Source of the DNA: Clarireedia homoeocarpa | Lineage: Eukaryota > Ascomycota > Leotiomycetes > Helotiales > Rutstroemiaceae | Direction of reading: 5' to 3' | DNA length: 64,000 nt | NCBI GenBank assembly: GCA_001465935.1 | Contig: LNKV01000041.1 | Location: 170,877-234,876, forward strand | In this document: positions 36,647-49,049 of the stretch, one piece after another | Position numbering within the stretch: the stretch's first letter is position 1 | Layout: the number at the start of each line of letters is the position of its first letter | Translations under genes and position numbers: made by a program | Notes under the pieces: model-generated | What the model was told of the DNA's origin: nothing | What the model saw: only the letters and a program-made list of their open reading frames with translations | Databases searched by the model: none

Positions 36647-37704
36647 AGTGGAGATTTTATATTTTCTGATACTCTGCTAACCCTCACTTACGAGGAGTCA
36701 TCATTGGCGTATCTGGTGTCACTTCTTGCCTTGCATTGTTAGTTTTTGTATTTCTTTTTGAGTTTTCAGCATAAGAATTTTCCTTTTCACAGCATGGCGC
36801 ATGGTTTAAGCGCAATACCCACACGGAGTTTTGGTTGCTATGAGGCGTTATTTTGATGTTGGTTCGATGCCATGGCTGGAATGAAGGAAAGACGTACAAC
36901 GAGTTTCGGGACGCGACAGTTTCAGTCTGCCTTTCTTAGTTCTATTTCTTTAATGGAGCACGCATGGAAAGGATATCAGTTAAAAAGGATAGCATATTGA
37001 TAGGCGTTATAAGCGATCATGAGTACGAAGTTATCGAGTTTCTTTGAATTGGGCGCTTTCAGCGATTGGATCCTCGTGGTAACCATGGGGCTACTGGCTA
37101 CGGATGCAGTGCTCGAGGATTAAAGTTGCTCAAGTGCTTTGGCAAGAGCATATGGAGGGCGCCCATGCAGGAAGCTACTACAGGTCCGACAGGCGTGTTG
37201 GCTGATGGTTGGGCGGCTCCATCAGACCTACATCTAATTGTGTATATCACATTTACACGAGCAATAAACCTAAAAAATCCAGTCTATCTGTTTGAAATAT
37301 AATGCACTATTCAACAAATTCCCTGACAAAACCTTTACCTTACTTCAACCTTCAATCGAAGTGATGCAAATGAAGTATCAAACTGTCGTCGTGCTTCTAT
37401 CCTGCACAACGTTAGCACAGTGTAGCCCTTGATAGCTAGACGCGGATCATGCGGCCGCTGCTAAATTTAGTGGAGGATATGGCAAGGCTTGCTTGACACC
37501 AGATTTCGCATGTGAATACTCGTAATCATGGCACATTCTTTAAATTTTTCTTCGTTGCATTCAATTAATTACGCTTCTTGCGGCCGATAATAAACTATCG
37601 TTATACGAGGCCCGGATTTCTAAGGACTGGTCTTTTGAAGTTCGCGGGCAAAAGAAATGATCGACTTTTGAGTTTTGGTGCTTCACTTGTCGCACTCTTA
37701 CGCA
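36647..37704. other. Intergenic region upstream of sec59
   Basis: Contains the 3' end of the F-box-like gene and the promoter of sec59, both on the plus strand. Moderately A+T rich around 36900-37560. I see no gene or repeat of note. Confidence 0.7.
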
Positions 37705-40390
37705 ATGCCCGAACAGCTCAAACCTATAACACAAACACCATCGCATGCCCAAACTTTACGAGAAGATGCTGTCCGTCGACGTCTATCGCGATCTCCGCAT
37801 CCGTATCATAAACACAATTCCGAATTACCCTATGCTTCCGAAAAAGTTACAACATCCGTCCTCCCCGCACCCCCTCCCTTCCGATCAGCGCATAATACCG
37901 ATGAAGATGAACAAGGAAGCAGTACTGTAAGAGTTATGCCGGATGGACGTATCGAAGCTACAAATAGTGATAGTGGGACGGAGGCAGACGATGAACACTT
38001 TCTTAAAGGACTCCCTGCTCCTAAGACCAAGCCACATAAGGGCCTACGCGGCGAGAATGGGGTATCATCGAGTTCGCCAAGCCCATTGTTGTCGCCTGCA
38101 ATTATCGATGATGAGCTCCGGCTGCTGTCGAGTCGAATCAGATATGCTACAGTTGCTGCAAACGCCCTCACACAAGAGGAGGCACGGAGAGTGGCAGAAA
38201 AACTGCAGCGAAGAGGGAGGATAGAGCTCACGAGAAGGATAACAGAAACACTTCTGCTGTGTTTCGTTGGGGCCATAATATACCGGAGTCCTGGGGTCAA
38301 GGAACTTGTTCATTCTTGGAGAAATGGTGTGTTGTTATCTGTAGTTTGATATTGACAATGCTGATGATGCAGAACTTGCCTGCCTGGTCCTAGTTACAAG
38401 CTCTCTAATAGCTATATATCCATTGCGCCTATTACGGCATTTAAGCTCGCGAACACCATGGAAGTCTCAATTACCTCTAACTCTACCCATAGAGTTCGAC
38501 GCTGCACCTTTGCTTTACCCTCCTATTCTCTCAATGCTTGTTTCGGTGCTTTTATCCGTCAGTGACCCGAATTGCCTTTTGCCTAGCATGATTCTAGCAA
38601 TTTCCACATTACCAAAGCAACTAATACCGGCAATTGGGGGCGTAGAAGGACGCGATCACCTACATTGGTTTTTATCATGCACTCCTCTATTCACGGCATG
38701 TTCGACAGATGGGATATCTCGTGGCATTGGCGCACCGCCGGTCATTCCGGAGATGCTAGTTTTACTACCAGCTTTGCACCAAGCACTGTGTACCACGTTA
38801 CATTACCTCACCACAACCAGTCTTCTTTCTGCTGAACTTCAATTGCTGTCAACCGCTTTGATTAGCTTATTGATACGAGCATCTTCACCACAGGCAGTCA
38901 TATTGAAATCATTGCTATGGGGTGGAGGAGTTGGGGTTCTAGTAACTTGCACGCATGTTCTTAGATGGGGTGTTGCGTTGGCTAGGGTCCCAAAATGGCG
39001 CTTCAGGAGACCAGAAGCCTCGAAGAAACTAGGGTATAAACACACTAGGAGATCTTTGTCGATTGGTACAAATCCGTTGTCATTATTTGGCGGCGATGCG
39101 ATTGCCAGCGATTCAAGCGAGGATGAGGGGATGCGAATTCGGCGAGAGCATACATTAAGTGGTAGTGTAGGAGCATCAGAAAACACCAACGATGGTGTGC
39201 AGTCTGGTATTAGTAGACGATATACCTCACCTAGCTACGCGACTCGTCCAAAATCCAATAACAGGACACCCTCTGGTCGAAAGAAGAGAAGTTCGTCGCT
39301 GAGTGTGCAGGCATTTTTCAACCTAACCTATACGCAAGCCCAAATCCGCAAGTGGCTCTATGCCGGCTACGTCTATCTTTGTGTTCTTATCATAATCCTA
39401 GTTGGCATAAGAGAATACGTCGACAGATTCGCTCTCCACGGTCAAGAACCCATTGGATGGGCTCTTGCCTACCTCTTCGGCGATCTACACTGGTTCCGCC
39501 TCGAAGTAGTAAAAGCAAATCTTCAACGCTGGATCCCCCTCCCCTCCCGCGACGACACCGCTGCAGCCTCAAAAATAACCTGCTCCCTCGGCTGGGTTGA
39601 ACACATTCGGCATTCCGACTTCGGCCCCGCCAACACCCGGCTCATCCTCTGCGCCTACTGGCTCACCATCATCGTCGTCGGCCTCGCTATCGTCTTCCGT
39701 CTCTCCGCCATCTATGAAGTCGACACTCGTAGAAAAGTCTTCCATTTCATGATGGTCGCTATGCTACTCCCAGCCACCTATATCGATCCTACGTTCGCTG
39801 CCTTGGCGCTCGCTCTCATGCTGGCCATCTTTCTCCTCCTGGATCTTTTCAGAGCGTCTCAGCTCCCGCCGCTGAGCAAATCCCTCGCGTACTTTTTGAC
39901 GCCGTATGTAGATGGGAGGGATTTGAAGGGGCCGGTAGTCATTTCACATATTTTCCTGCTGATAGGATGCGCGATCCCGCTCTGGCTCTCATTAGGGGCG
40001 ACACCGAGGGTAGGAGATGGCTGGGATGTTCCGAGTAGGGAGACGAGTATGGTGAGCGGGGTTATTTGCGTAGGGATGGGCGACGCGGCTGCGTCGTTGA
40101 TAGGGAGGAGGTTTGGACGACGCAAGTGGATCTGGGGCGGCGGGAAGAGTATCGAGGGCAGTGTGGCGTTCGCAGTGGCGGTGGGCGGCGCGTTGGTGCT
40201 TGCAAAGGCGTGGTTGAGGGCTGGTGGGTGGAGAGCTGCGGATCACATCGATACGTGGGGAGTCACAGTGGTGAAAGCAGGAGTCGCGGCTACAGTGGCT
40301 AGTCTGACTGAAGCGGTGCTCACGGGCGGAAATGATAACGTGGTGGTGCCGGTTGTGCTGTGGTGTTGTGTCAAGGGGCTGGGAATCTAG
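37705..40390 (+). CDS. sec59: Dolichol kinase (Sec59-like)
   Basis: ER-membrane enzyme that phosphorylates dolichol with CTP, supplying the lipid carrier for N-glycosylation, O-mannosylation and GPI anchors. Two exons, 37705-38326 and 38373-40390, giving 879 residues. The N-terminal 200 residues are polar and disordered. The rest alternates hydrophobic helices with a basic Ser-rich loop near 39000-39310. The C-terminal third carries the dolichol kinase/cytidylyltransferase signature: DTRRKVFHFMMV, GMGDAAASLIGRRFG followed by GGGKSIEGSVAF (from about residue 774), and LTEAVLTGGNDNVVVP near the end. It is longer than yeast Sec59 because of the N-terminal extension, as in other moulds. Start chosen at the first ATG in frame. 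Confidence 0.95.
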
Positions 40391-41441
40391 AGCTGGGGGG
40401 TGGAAACTGATGATCTCAGGACTTGAAGAGCTGGTGATTGTGCGGTGGTAACGGGTTATATAGATCGGTAGATTCTTCTTCCTATTCTTCTTCTTCTTCT
40501 TGGGCCACGTTGACTTCCTTGTATGAGACCACGAGATGAGAGATGAGATAGATAATGAACGCAAAAAGTGTTTTTTTTTCCCTTTCTTTCTATTTTCAAC
40601 AATGTAATGTAGGTTGGGAGTTAAGCCTATATATGTATGTATGCATGCATGCATGGTGTCCAAGTATTTAGAACGGACGATGAAGATGAAAAATGAAAAT
40701 ATCACGTAAGATTACAAACAGTCATTCTGATACGTTGCGCCCTCTTGCTAACTTACTATGAATATAGTACATCCCTATCTTCTGAACTGGAGCAGCACTC
40801 TCTCCCAGTGCCGGGCGGGGCGATCGAAAAGAAAACAAAACAAAACAGCACGATGGGTGCGCACCAACTCCACTCGGCATAGCCTTTAGATTTAAGAAAC
40901 ATGCATCTTATGACGTGTGCACTTACTCGCCGGCGATCTCGAACTGTCTGTCTCTCGGCTTCAGCGAAAGGTTCCCAGAAGCTCTCTAAGCTCGATTTCT
41001 TGTACTCCCAAGCCAACTAGCTCTGTGGGCCAGTATGTTCGTTCTTTCATTCATTCGTTCGTTCGATGTCTTGAGGCTTCCACCGAATGCACGACAGACT
41101 GGAAATTACCCTTCTTTACGCGAAAAGCACCACCGTCCTCGTGTCTTGGGAGAAGAAGCCTCTGGGTATTGGTAAAGAACAGTGAAATATTCGGCGTAGT
41201 CTATCTAGACTCATGCACGTGTTTAGTACTTCAAGGCTAGCTTCGTAAGACAAACTCGAGACTGTCTATTGTGTTTGTCGGTCGTATGAGTGAGTAGTTC
41301 CTGCCAATATGCCTCGATACTTATTGCTTGACGCGAATACAATATTAGCATATATTGACACTTGGACATGTTCCACCAAGGAACTTAAAACATGGTATAC
41401 AAAATGGAAAAGTGGAGTAAATGATCTTTTTAATTCGAAAT
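40391..41441. other. Convergent intergenic region, sec59 and trm140
   Basis: Holds the two 3' ends. Small TCTT tracts near 40480-40500 and GCAT/TATG tracts near 40630-40660 are visible. A 67-codon ATG frame on the plus strand (41309-41512) overlaps the 3' end of trm140 and is described as a finding. Confidence 0.65.
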
Positions 41442-42747
41442 CTATTGTTCTTTCTTTCGGAATCGGCCTTGCATCCAGCATCTATACATCTTCAGTTGCT
41501 TGGCTCGATTGACTAATAACCTCCTATCGACGCCGAGGTCAATAATCTCGAAAAGGGATTCTTGCTGTGGTAACGTGGATTCATCCGAAGCATCGGATGG
41601 TGTGATTGCGCCGGTCCAGATTTTGACGAGCTCATCTTTCTCAAAGAAGTATACTCGAGTGCCGTCTCCACGGATATAAAAATTTTCTTCAAGGTATCGA
41701 CCCTTCTTGAACCGGACTTGAGCAAGGTCTCCTCGGCCATAGTCTCGAAAAAGGACTTCCCCACCCGGTTTCAAAACCTTAAAGATATTTCGTACAGCTT
41801 GACTCCATTGTTTTGGAGAGAGTGCAGAAAAGATGAAGATCATAATCACGATATCGACACTATTTTCTTCCAGTCCAGGAGGTAGGACGTCGCCAGCGGC
41901 ATCCCAAACATCTGCTTGTATGTTCTTTGGATCATATGCTTCATTTGCACGGATAACTTCCACAGCCTTTTTAGAGAAATCGCAAGCATGTATCTTCAGA
42001 TCAGGGTTTTGGTTGTGGTGCAATATGGGGAACGCAGTATTACCAGCACCTGCACCAACCTCGAGTATAGTGACAGGGCCGTAAGGGGGTTTTGTCACTT
42101 GTGAAAGGATTGGAAATTCTTGTTGGAGCCACTTTCGATCCTTGAAGAAATTGGCAGTATTGTTTTTGTAGAAATTGTTCCACCATTTGGCAGGATCGGA
42201 ATTGAATCTATCTAGAATAAGGTGTTAGAGACTTGAATGCTACGTAAGGAGCTTGACAGTTGCGATAATAAAAGCTACAATCAGATAGGAGCGAAAGACA
42301 TGCTAAATTTGTTTCGTTCATGGGCTAGTAACCTCAGATGATCTATACGAAAAAATTTGAAATCATCAGGTAGCAATGATGCCGGAAAGGGCAGTGGTTA
42401 TTGAGGGATAACGAGACAAATTTGTACGTACTCTTGTCAAAATCCGACACAGGTGCCTCTCTTTGTTTAGCATATTGTAGTTCTGCATACTCCTTGTAAG
42501 TATCATCAGTCTCGACATGATCCCAGGCATTGAATTCAAAGACATTGTCTTCTTCACTCAGAAATCGGGAACCAAACTGGAATGGATCAGATCTTTTGAG
42601 ATTATGCTGAGGATCGTGAGAACGATGTGGTGGTAGTTGTTCCGGTACATCAGTGGCAGCTATGGATTCATCCACTGCCAGAGAGGATACACCCTCCAAC
42701 AGAGCAGCAGCACCTTCACTGCTGAGCGGAATGTCGTCTTTTGACAT
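41442..42747 (-). CDS. trm140: tRNA N3-methylcytidine methyltransferase (Trm140/METTL2-type)
   Basis: SAM-dependent enzyme expected to methylate cytosine 32 in the anticodon loop of threonine and serine tRNAs. Two exons, 42747-42432 and 42211-41442, giving 361 residues. The family signatures are FEFNAWDHVE near residue 70, the KWWNNFYKNN and FFKDRKWLQQEFP segments, and the SAM-binding ILEVGAGAGNT (Glu156). ACDFSKKAVEV, VDIVIMIFIFSAL, LKPGGEVLFRDYGRGDLAQ and GDGTRVYFF follow. The intron of 220 bases is longer than most here, but it restores the expected DK-NRFNSDPAKWW junction. It lacks the actin-binding extension of yeast Abp140. It shares a short promoter with URB2. Confidence 0.95.
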
Positions 42748-42957
42748 TTTGAAGTTTTGTACACTTCAAGCTGGCCAGACACGAAAGAGAAATTTTTATT
42801 TGAAGCTGAGGGACTAAAGTTTGACTAGTGCGAGCTGCTAACCTTTTCAGGTAGAGTAGAGGCGGTGAAAATTAATACTGCCCAAAAATATGTCAAGCTC
42901 TTGCAGCCAGCGAGAAATGCCGCACGATTCTTGCGATTTCATGGGCAATTGGGATTT
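42748..42957. promoter_or_regulatory. Short bidirectional promoter, trm140 / urb2
   Basis: Only 210 bases separate the two start codons, so both genes must be driven from here. GAAATTTTT at 42789-42797 (AAAAATTTC on the other strand) resembles the RRPE element found before ribosome-biogenesis genes in yeasts. It is short and A+T rich, so the match may be chance. Confidence 0.6.
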
Positions 42958-45900
42958 ATGATGGTAGGCTCACCAGCGACTACCAATTTGCTTCTCTTAC
43001 AAAATGATTACTGACAATATTCTAGGAGTCAAAATCCCGTGCCGCACAAGAAAAGCTCGCAGAGCTTGAGAAAACCTCCGCCCCATTCTCCGCGCAAATT
43101 CAAGAAGCTGCGAAATTTGTTAGCCATGAGCTGGATAATGTTACAGATACACTCAAAACTCAGGACTACGGGGAAATAGTCTCATCTGGGAAATATGCTG
43201 CCGCAACTACTCATGGTAAGGAAGAATGGCTTTTGCGCTGGCTTCTCAAGAAGCTGCAGTCTCCCAAAGACAAAACACCCAGGTATGATTTTTTGGTCCA
43301 CAACTACTTGATCACCACTAAAGCATGTTAGAATTACTCAAGCTTCATGGCAGTTATTAAGATTCCTGCTCAATGCAATACCTTTGCCCAATGCCGCACG
43401 AATTCTTAGCGACAGGAAATTTATGGCGATTCTACAGCAAACTTTACAAGATGCACAACAAGATGAAGATCTGCACAAGGCAAGGGAGGCGATGGGCAAT
43501 GGCCTTTCCGGAGCATCAAGTGAGTCACTGGAAGCAGTAAAGCCCTCGAAGAAGCGCACACGGTCGGGAGATTTGATCGTAAACAAGGACTACAAACCAG
43601 CGTATGGGCTTGCGGGCTTGGTCGCGGCAATTTATGCTGCAATTCAAAGACTGGTTCATTATACAAGGAACTCTCCGTCGCGCAAAGGTGATGTCGATGG
43701 TCGCAGCGATGCATATAAATCGGAATACATAAGGTCCATCGTCCAGACTACACCGGAAGCGTCCGCAACGATTTTGGGTACCTGGATGTCTCTATGTCAA
43801 AAGGCCCTTGACCAACAATCTGATTTAAGCGCACAACCTTCCAACTTACTCGAGCCTTTTATCGATATCTGGAATTACCGTTTGGTTGGAAATGAAGACC
43901 TCATGCAATTTTCTCTACATTGTTCAGACCACGTCTTCGCATTGCTGAAGCAAGTCCAGACTAGGAACTCCACTCGAGACTGGAGAGTCTGCCTAGAGCA
44001 ATTGGTGGCTCGCAATATCATCCTTCCTGCAAAGTCAGACGCTGCAGAAAAGCTGGATTCAACTTTGTTGGAGAACCTAACTAAAGTGTCAATCTTACAA
44101 GATGTTACTAATGCCGCTTTACTCTTTGACATTGCGATCCGATCTCTTCAGCCCCGTGGTGGACACCGGAGACGAACCTCTGATGAGGCATGGCTGCAGA
44201 GAGTGTTCACGTCATTTTGCACTTCCATGTCCCAGAATAAGTCTGGGGCTCACAGTCAAGCTATCTGTGCCATTCTCCGAAGTTCGAGAGAACACAATAT
44301 TGACCTTGGGCTTCCTGAGCTCAGAAAAATCACGGCTGAATACATTATACCCGAGGGCAGCACGGATTGGACACTCTTGGAGGAGGTGATTCAACTGGAC
44401 GCTAATGTCTTTCTGATCCCTGGTGAAAATAAGAACTTGTTACACGAAGTCCTGGGTAGAATTACGAATGTCTACTTTGACACTAACTGGCCCGGAATGT
44501 CGTTTCAGATCATTTCAGGAGTTACTGTTCCACTCATGAATGAATTCGCGAAAGCTCGCGACTTATCCGGATTTGTCCGTCATTGGTATGAACAGCTTGT
44601 CAAATTCGAAGCTCTTCGGGATGAGAACATGATTTCACCAATGGACTCGTTCTGTGTTTGGGAGGATGAGGCACTCCAGCAAGAGTTGTGTAAACTCTTA
44701 GAACCTTCTTTGACGCTTCAACAGATTCTACAGATCCTTGATTGGCTAGCTGTAGAGATTCTGGAACATCCAAATGCTGCTTGTGTTATCCTTGAGGCTG
44801 TTTCGGGCTCCATACGAATGGAAAACGTCGTGGATGCTGTTGGCACACGGCTTATTCACATGATTTCTGACGACAAAATCGATCACAAGCTGGGTGACAG
44901 ATACAGCTGGCGCATCTGGAGAATTCTTAGTAATTCAATTCGATGGATGCAATCATCCCATCAGGACGAGATCGCAGATCTTTGGGACAAAAGGACTAGA
45001 TCCTTTGAATCTACAACAGACACGAAAGCCAGCTCCGACAGAGTCGAAGGACCAGGACACAGTGACAGGTTGAATAGTTTAGAGTTTCTACGGAATGCCT
45101 GTGCAACTTGGGACTTTGCCAACACTAACAAGCTCAATGCATTGGCGAGACCGGTAGTTTTGCGCTCATTTGAGCGTCTTGCTTATGACATAACAGTTCT
45201 TCCTCAAGCCTTAGTTGACGACCAAAGCAATACCGAGTGGCCCCTGAAGCCCAATACGCTGTCCCGAGACTTTGGATGGTATACGTGGGCACGCCTCAAG
45301 TGGGTACTCGATGAGTTCCCCCGAGCACTTGAGTAAGTTTACTCCATTGACTTATGAATACCAAATTGACAAGAATTTAGATTGTGCATACAACATGATA
45401 AGGAGTCTTTTGTCAACATACTGAAACACATTTTGTGGATAGCATCCTCCACTGCAATCAATTCTGACAAGTTCAAGAGCTTATGGTTTGGGATGCTCCA
45501 GAGTGGGCAAGTACTGAGAACTGGACTTGCAATAGGTCCGTCTTTATACATACTGAAAATTTCGGCTCCTACTAACGGTTCTAGGACGTATTATTGATGT
45601 CTCGTTAACATGTCTGACTCAAGAAGCTAATCCGCTCTTAAAATCTTCTGTATGCAATGGAGTCGCAATCCAGACTCTAATTCAGCTGCCACTTGAAACA
45701 TTCACTAAAAATCAGAGGGAATGCGTCATACAAAGCTGGCCGGCAGATGTTATGATCAATTCACCTGAGTGGCATCCTGCAGTTCTTGCTCTGAAAATAA
45801 AGATGATGCAGTACAATACATTTTACAAGGTGAGTGTAGCGTTCAAACGCATCAAATTTTGCTAATAAAATCCAGGGAATGAACTTCAAGGACTCCGAAG

Positions 45901-47664
45901 AGCTTGAGAAAGTGATCAAGAAAATTGGATACGAGAACATGCCTAGTCGGAGAGAAAACCTGACATTTTTGAGGCAGCTTGTCAAATTGACCTTATCGTA
46001 AGCACCAACAGTTCCTCAACATCATTCAAACCGATACTAACATATCCAGACACATCGCGACCAATCTGGAGCAAACACAAAACCGCACGTATATGCAAGA
46101 TGGCATAACGTATGTTCGCGAAAAGCTTAGAAAGTTCACTGATGATGAGAAGAAGACAAAGGCAGAGAAGATCTTACCGTTCGCCTCGATCTCGCAGGCT
46201 TTTTTCGAAACTCTTAAAGCCAAATCTGACCAATTGCATGACCTAGGCATACTAGGACGCGACGATGCTGCAGAACTTCTGGTATCTCTCACTGAGTTTC
46301 TCATCTCACAGCTTCAGCAACGACTTCAAAAGAAGCTGAAAATGGACGATGTTGGAACTCCCAAAGATGGATCATTGCCTATTCTCGTAATTTTAGAAGC
46401 CCTTGAGTCTATTGGTGTACAATCTTCCCAGGTTGTCCCACTTGTTACTGACATCGAAGGCTACATGGAGAAACTGGGAGGCAGAGATCCAGAAGTAACT
46501 GTTATACGACGAAATCTGCAGAACTTCCTTGCGAACCATGTAGCCAGCGATAACCTCGACATAAGAGACGGTGCTTGGGATGTCAGCACCCATACTGGTA
46601 GACTCGATGTCCAGAAGCGAATAGAATTTATGACCTCCAAGATGGACAAGTCAGAACGCTTAAACCTCCTCCAGCATCTTTTTGGGGAAGATCAGGCAGG
46701 CTCGACTCAACTGAACAAATTGTTAGCCATAAAACATGTTATTGCATCATGCCAGAGTAAGTTGGCCATTTCCTCTACCATCTCAGAGCATATCTAATTG
46801 TTGGCAACTCTAGCACATGACTCCAACGACGAAGAATTAACAGGAAGTAACTTTAGTCTTGTTCTCGCTTTCGATATTCTCTGCTTCCAAATTGTGAAAA
46901 CGACTTCATGGCGAGTATTCCGTCTACAAAGTGAAATACTAGAAATGATGCTCAGGAGCAAGGTATGGCCTTAACATTTAATTCTCCTTATGTTCGTCGC
47001 TAATCTTTCTAAGCGGCGCGCCCTCACGCAATACTCCATCGACCGCATACTCAGCGTCGTCACCATTATCTGCTCTTCGCGCGGACCACACCTGTCCACC
47101 ACCCACGCATCATCTATATATGTCCGTCTCTGCGCCATGCTAAAAGCCGTCCTAACCTCTCACCGTTTCCGACTCGAAGGCCATCTCCACTGCATGGTGC
47201 AAGCCCTCCGTGCTCTCCTCCGCTGCCTCTTCACCCCCAACTCTCACACCTCTCGACCCACGCTCTCCGCATTCCCTGCCCCACAATGGCTCGCTCCTCA
47301 CTCCATCTCACCCTCTGCCGCTGCTCACTTCACTCGCATCCTCACTCTCCTCTGCGATCCTACTCCCTCTTCTGTCTCGTACTACGCAAATTCGCACTCG
47401 AATCTCACATCGTCGGTGCTACGCGCGAAGAAGATTACTAGTCAACATATTCATGTTCTGTTGACTACGTACATTAAGCTCACGCTGGAGATGACGATGG
47501 AGACGGAGGTGAAGGAGCGGTTGAAACCGGGGATTTGGGCCGTTTGGGGTTGTATTGATAGTACGGGCAGGGAGTTGAGGAAGGCGGTTGTGGATGGTTT
47601 AGATACGCCTGGAAGGGCGGTTTGGGGACAGTTGTGGAGGGAGTGGCAGGTTTGGGGGAGATGA
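42958..47664 (+). CDS. urb2: Urb2/Npa2-like nucleolar 60S ribosome-biogenesis protein
   Basis: Large helical nucleolar protein needed for 27S pre-rRNA processing and early 60S assembly. Nine exons: 42958-42963, 43026-43282, 43332-45332, 45381-45535, 45585-45829, 45876-45997, 46050-46756, 46814-46962 and 47014-47664, all phase-consistent, giving 1430 residues. The second exon begins ESKSRAAQEKL and the third gives TQASWQLLRFLLNAIPLP. The last exon (from residue 1215) matches the Urb2 C-terminal domain: RALTQYSIDRILSVV, HVLLTTYIKL, LKPGIWAVWG, GRAVWGQLWREW. The start is a six-base exon (ATGATG) joined by a GTAGGC donor. No other in-frame ATG lies nearby, but the N-terminus is the weakest part of the model. 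The family call rests mainly on the C-terminal domain and gene architecture. Confidence 0.88.
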
Positions 47665-48086
47665 TGAGATGGTGTTTGTGTGTGTTTCAACATGATTCGC
47701 GTAAATGTTGAAGGTTTTGATGAGGATATGTATGTTGGAAGGTTAGATGAAATGAGTGGTGTATTTTGAGTGTGGAGATGTAAGAACAGATGGATGTAAA
47801 TAAGGGAAGATACTATGTGCATCTCCAAGTCACAACAGCTATATATTCAATGCTATACAATACAGCTGTTCAAAATCCAAAGCAATTTAGCAGGGAATGC
47901 TCGCTTGATTTGAATGATTGGATGAAGGAAGAAAGAATGTCTTGTTACTTATTGCTTGTTCTTCTAATTCATCCGAATGTGCTGTTGAATACACTCGAGT
48001 AATATCTCTATATAATAAAAACCGGAAAGTCCCTAATTCTGTAAAATTCATTCCCCTCCTATTTTCCCTCCCAAAAAGGCTAGCCT
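47665..48086. other. Convergent 3' intergenic region
   Basis: 422 bases between the stop codons of urb2 and the alpha/beta hydrolase. Nothing but probable 3' UTRs is seen. Confidence 0.75.
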
Positions 48087-49049
48087 TTACTCCTTAATCC
48101 ACCCCGCCACATCCTCCCCCCACGACTCCCCCTCTCCACTCCCCAACGCCATCAACGGACTAATATGATTATGACCCTCCATCCCCTTCACCACCACCTT
48201 CTCCCCCCAAACTTTCTCCATCAACCCCACAAACTCCGTATTCGGGGCCAAAATCTCATCCTCAGGATCATGCTCTGCAAGCAGCACCAGTACTTTCGGA
48301 ACCCCCAACTCCTCCTTCGACTTCCCCTCTTTTCCTATCGCTTGCAATAACCCCGTCGGACATTTCTGCTTCGCTTCTTCCACACTTCCGTAATACGCCG
48401 TCAGCATATCCACCCGATCATCCGCCGCTTGATCGAAGCCAAACGGAACACTGACTTCGATCACGCCTTTTACATGCACGGGACCGGATCCATCATGCAG
48501 GGCTTTCCGCTGGGATAGGAAATGCGGAGATAGCAAAAACGTAGTAACGTGTAACCCCCCCGCCGAATTCCCCATCAGATAAACATTCCTCCTATCGCCC
48601 TTAACCTCCCTCTCCCCCTCCTCCGAGCCCAGCCACTTCAACACCGTAGCGACGTCCTCGCCTCCGCTCGGAAATACAGCGTCCTCCCCGCCAAAAGAGC
48701 TGTTCACGCGGCGGTAGTCAGCGATCAGAGTGGTGATGCCGCGGAGGGCGAAGAAGCTGCCTAGGTTGTGGTAGATGAGGCCGTCGGGGACCATGGGGAG
48801 AATCTTGTCGCCGCGGATGAGGCCCCCGCCGTAGAAGAAGATGAGGATTGGAGAGGAGGGGCCGCTGGTGGAGGGGTAGTGGTCGAGATTTTGACGGGGA
48901 TGCGCGCCGTAGGAGTAGGTTGTGCGGGGGACGGAGAGGATGGTGGATTTTTGGGCGAGGAGGGAAGGGACCAGGGCTTGGATTGTGGGCATGAGGACGG
49001 CTTGAATAGCGTTGCCTTTGGTCTGGGCGAGGGTTTTGAGGGCTTCCAT
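48087..49049 (-). CDS. Alpha/beta hydrolase (hormone-sensitive-lipase-like esterase)
   Basis: Intronless, 320 residues. The oxyanion-hole motif is ILIFFYGGGLIRGD, where Tyr replaces the usual His of HGGG, and the nucleophile elbow is GNSAGG with Ser162. A plausible acid residue is in the LLAEHDPEDE segment and a plausible catalytic His in GMEGHNHISP near the C-terminus. This fits the carboxylesterase/alpha-beta hydrolase-3 group. No signal peptide, so probably cytosolic. The substrate is unknown. It lies head to head with a quercetinase-like dioxygenase 865 bases away. Together they could cleave and process plant phenolic esters or ring-opened products, which is inference from position only. 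Confidence 0.9.
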   Translation of the reverse strand: MEALKTLAQTKGNAIQAVLMPTIQALVPSLLAQKSTILSVPRTTYSYGAHPRQNLDHYPSTSGPSSPILIFFYGGGLIRGDKILPMVPDGLIYHNLGSFFALRGITTLIADYRRVNSSFGGEDAVFPSGGEDVATVLKWLGSEEGEREVKGDRRNVYLMGNSAGGLHVTTFLLSPHFLSQRKALHDGSGPVHVKGVIEVSVPFGFDQAADDRVDMLTAYYGSVEEAKQKCPTGLLQAIGKEGKSKEELGVPKVLVLLAEHDPEDEILAPNTEFVGLMEKVWGEKVVVKGMEGHNHISPLMALGSGEGESWGEDVAGWIKE

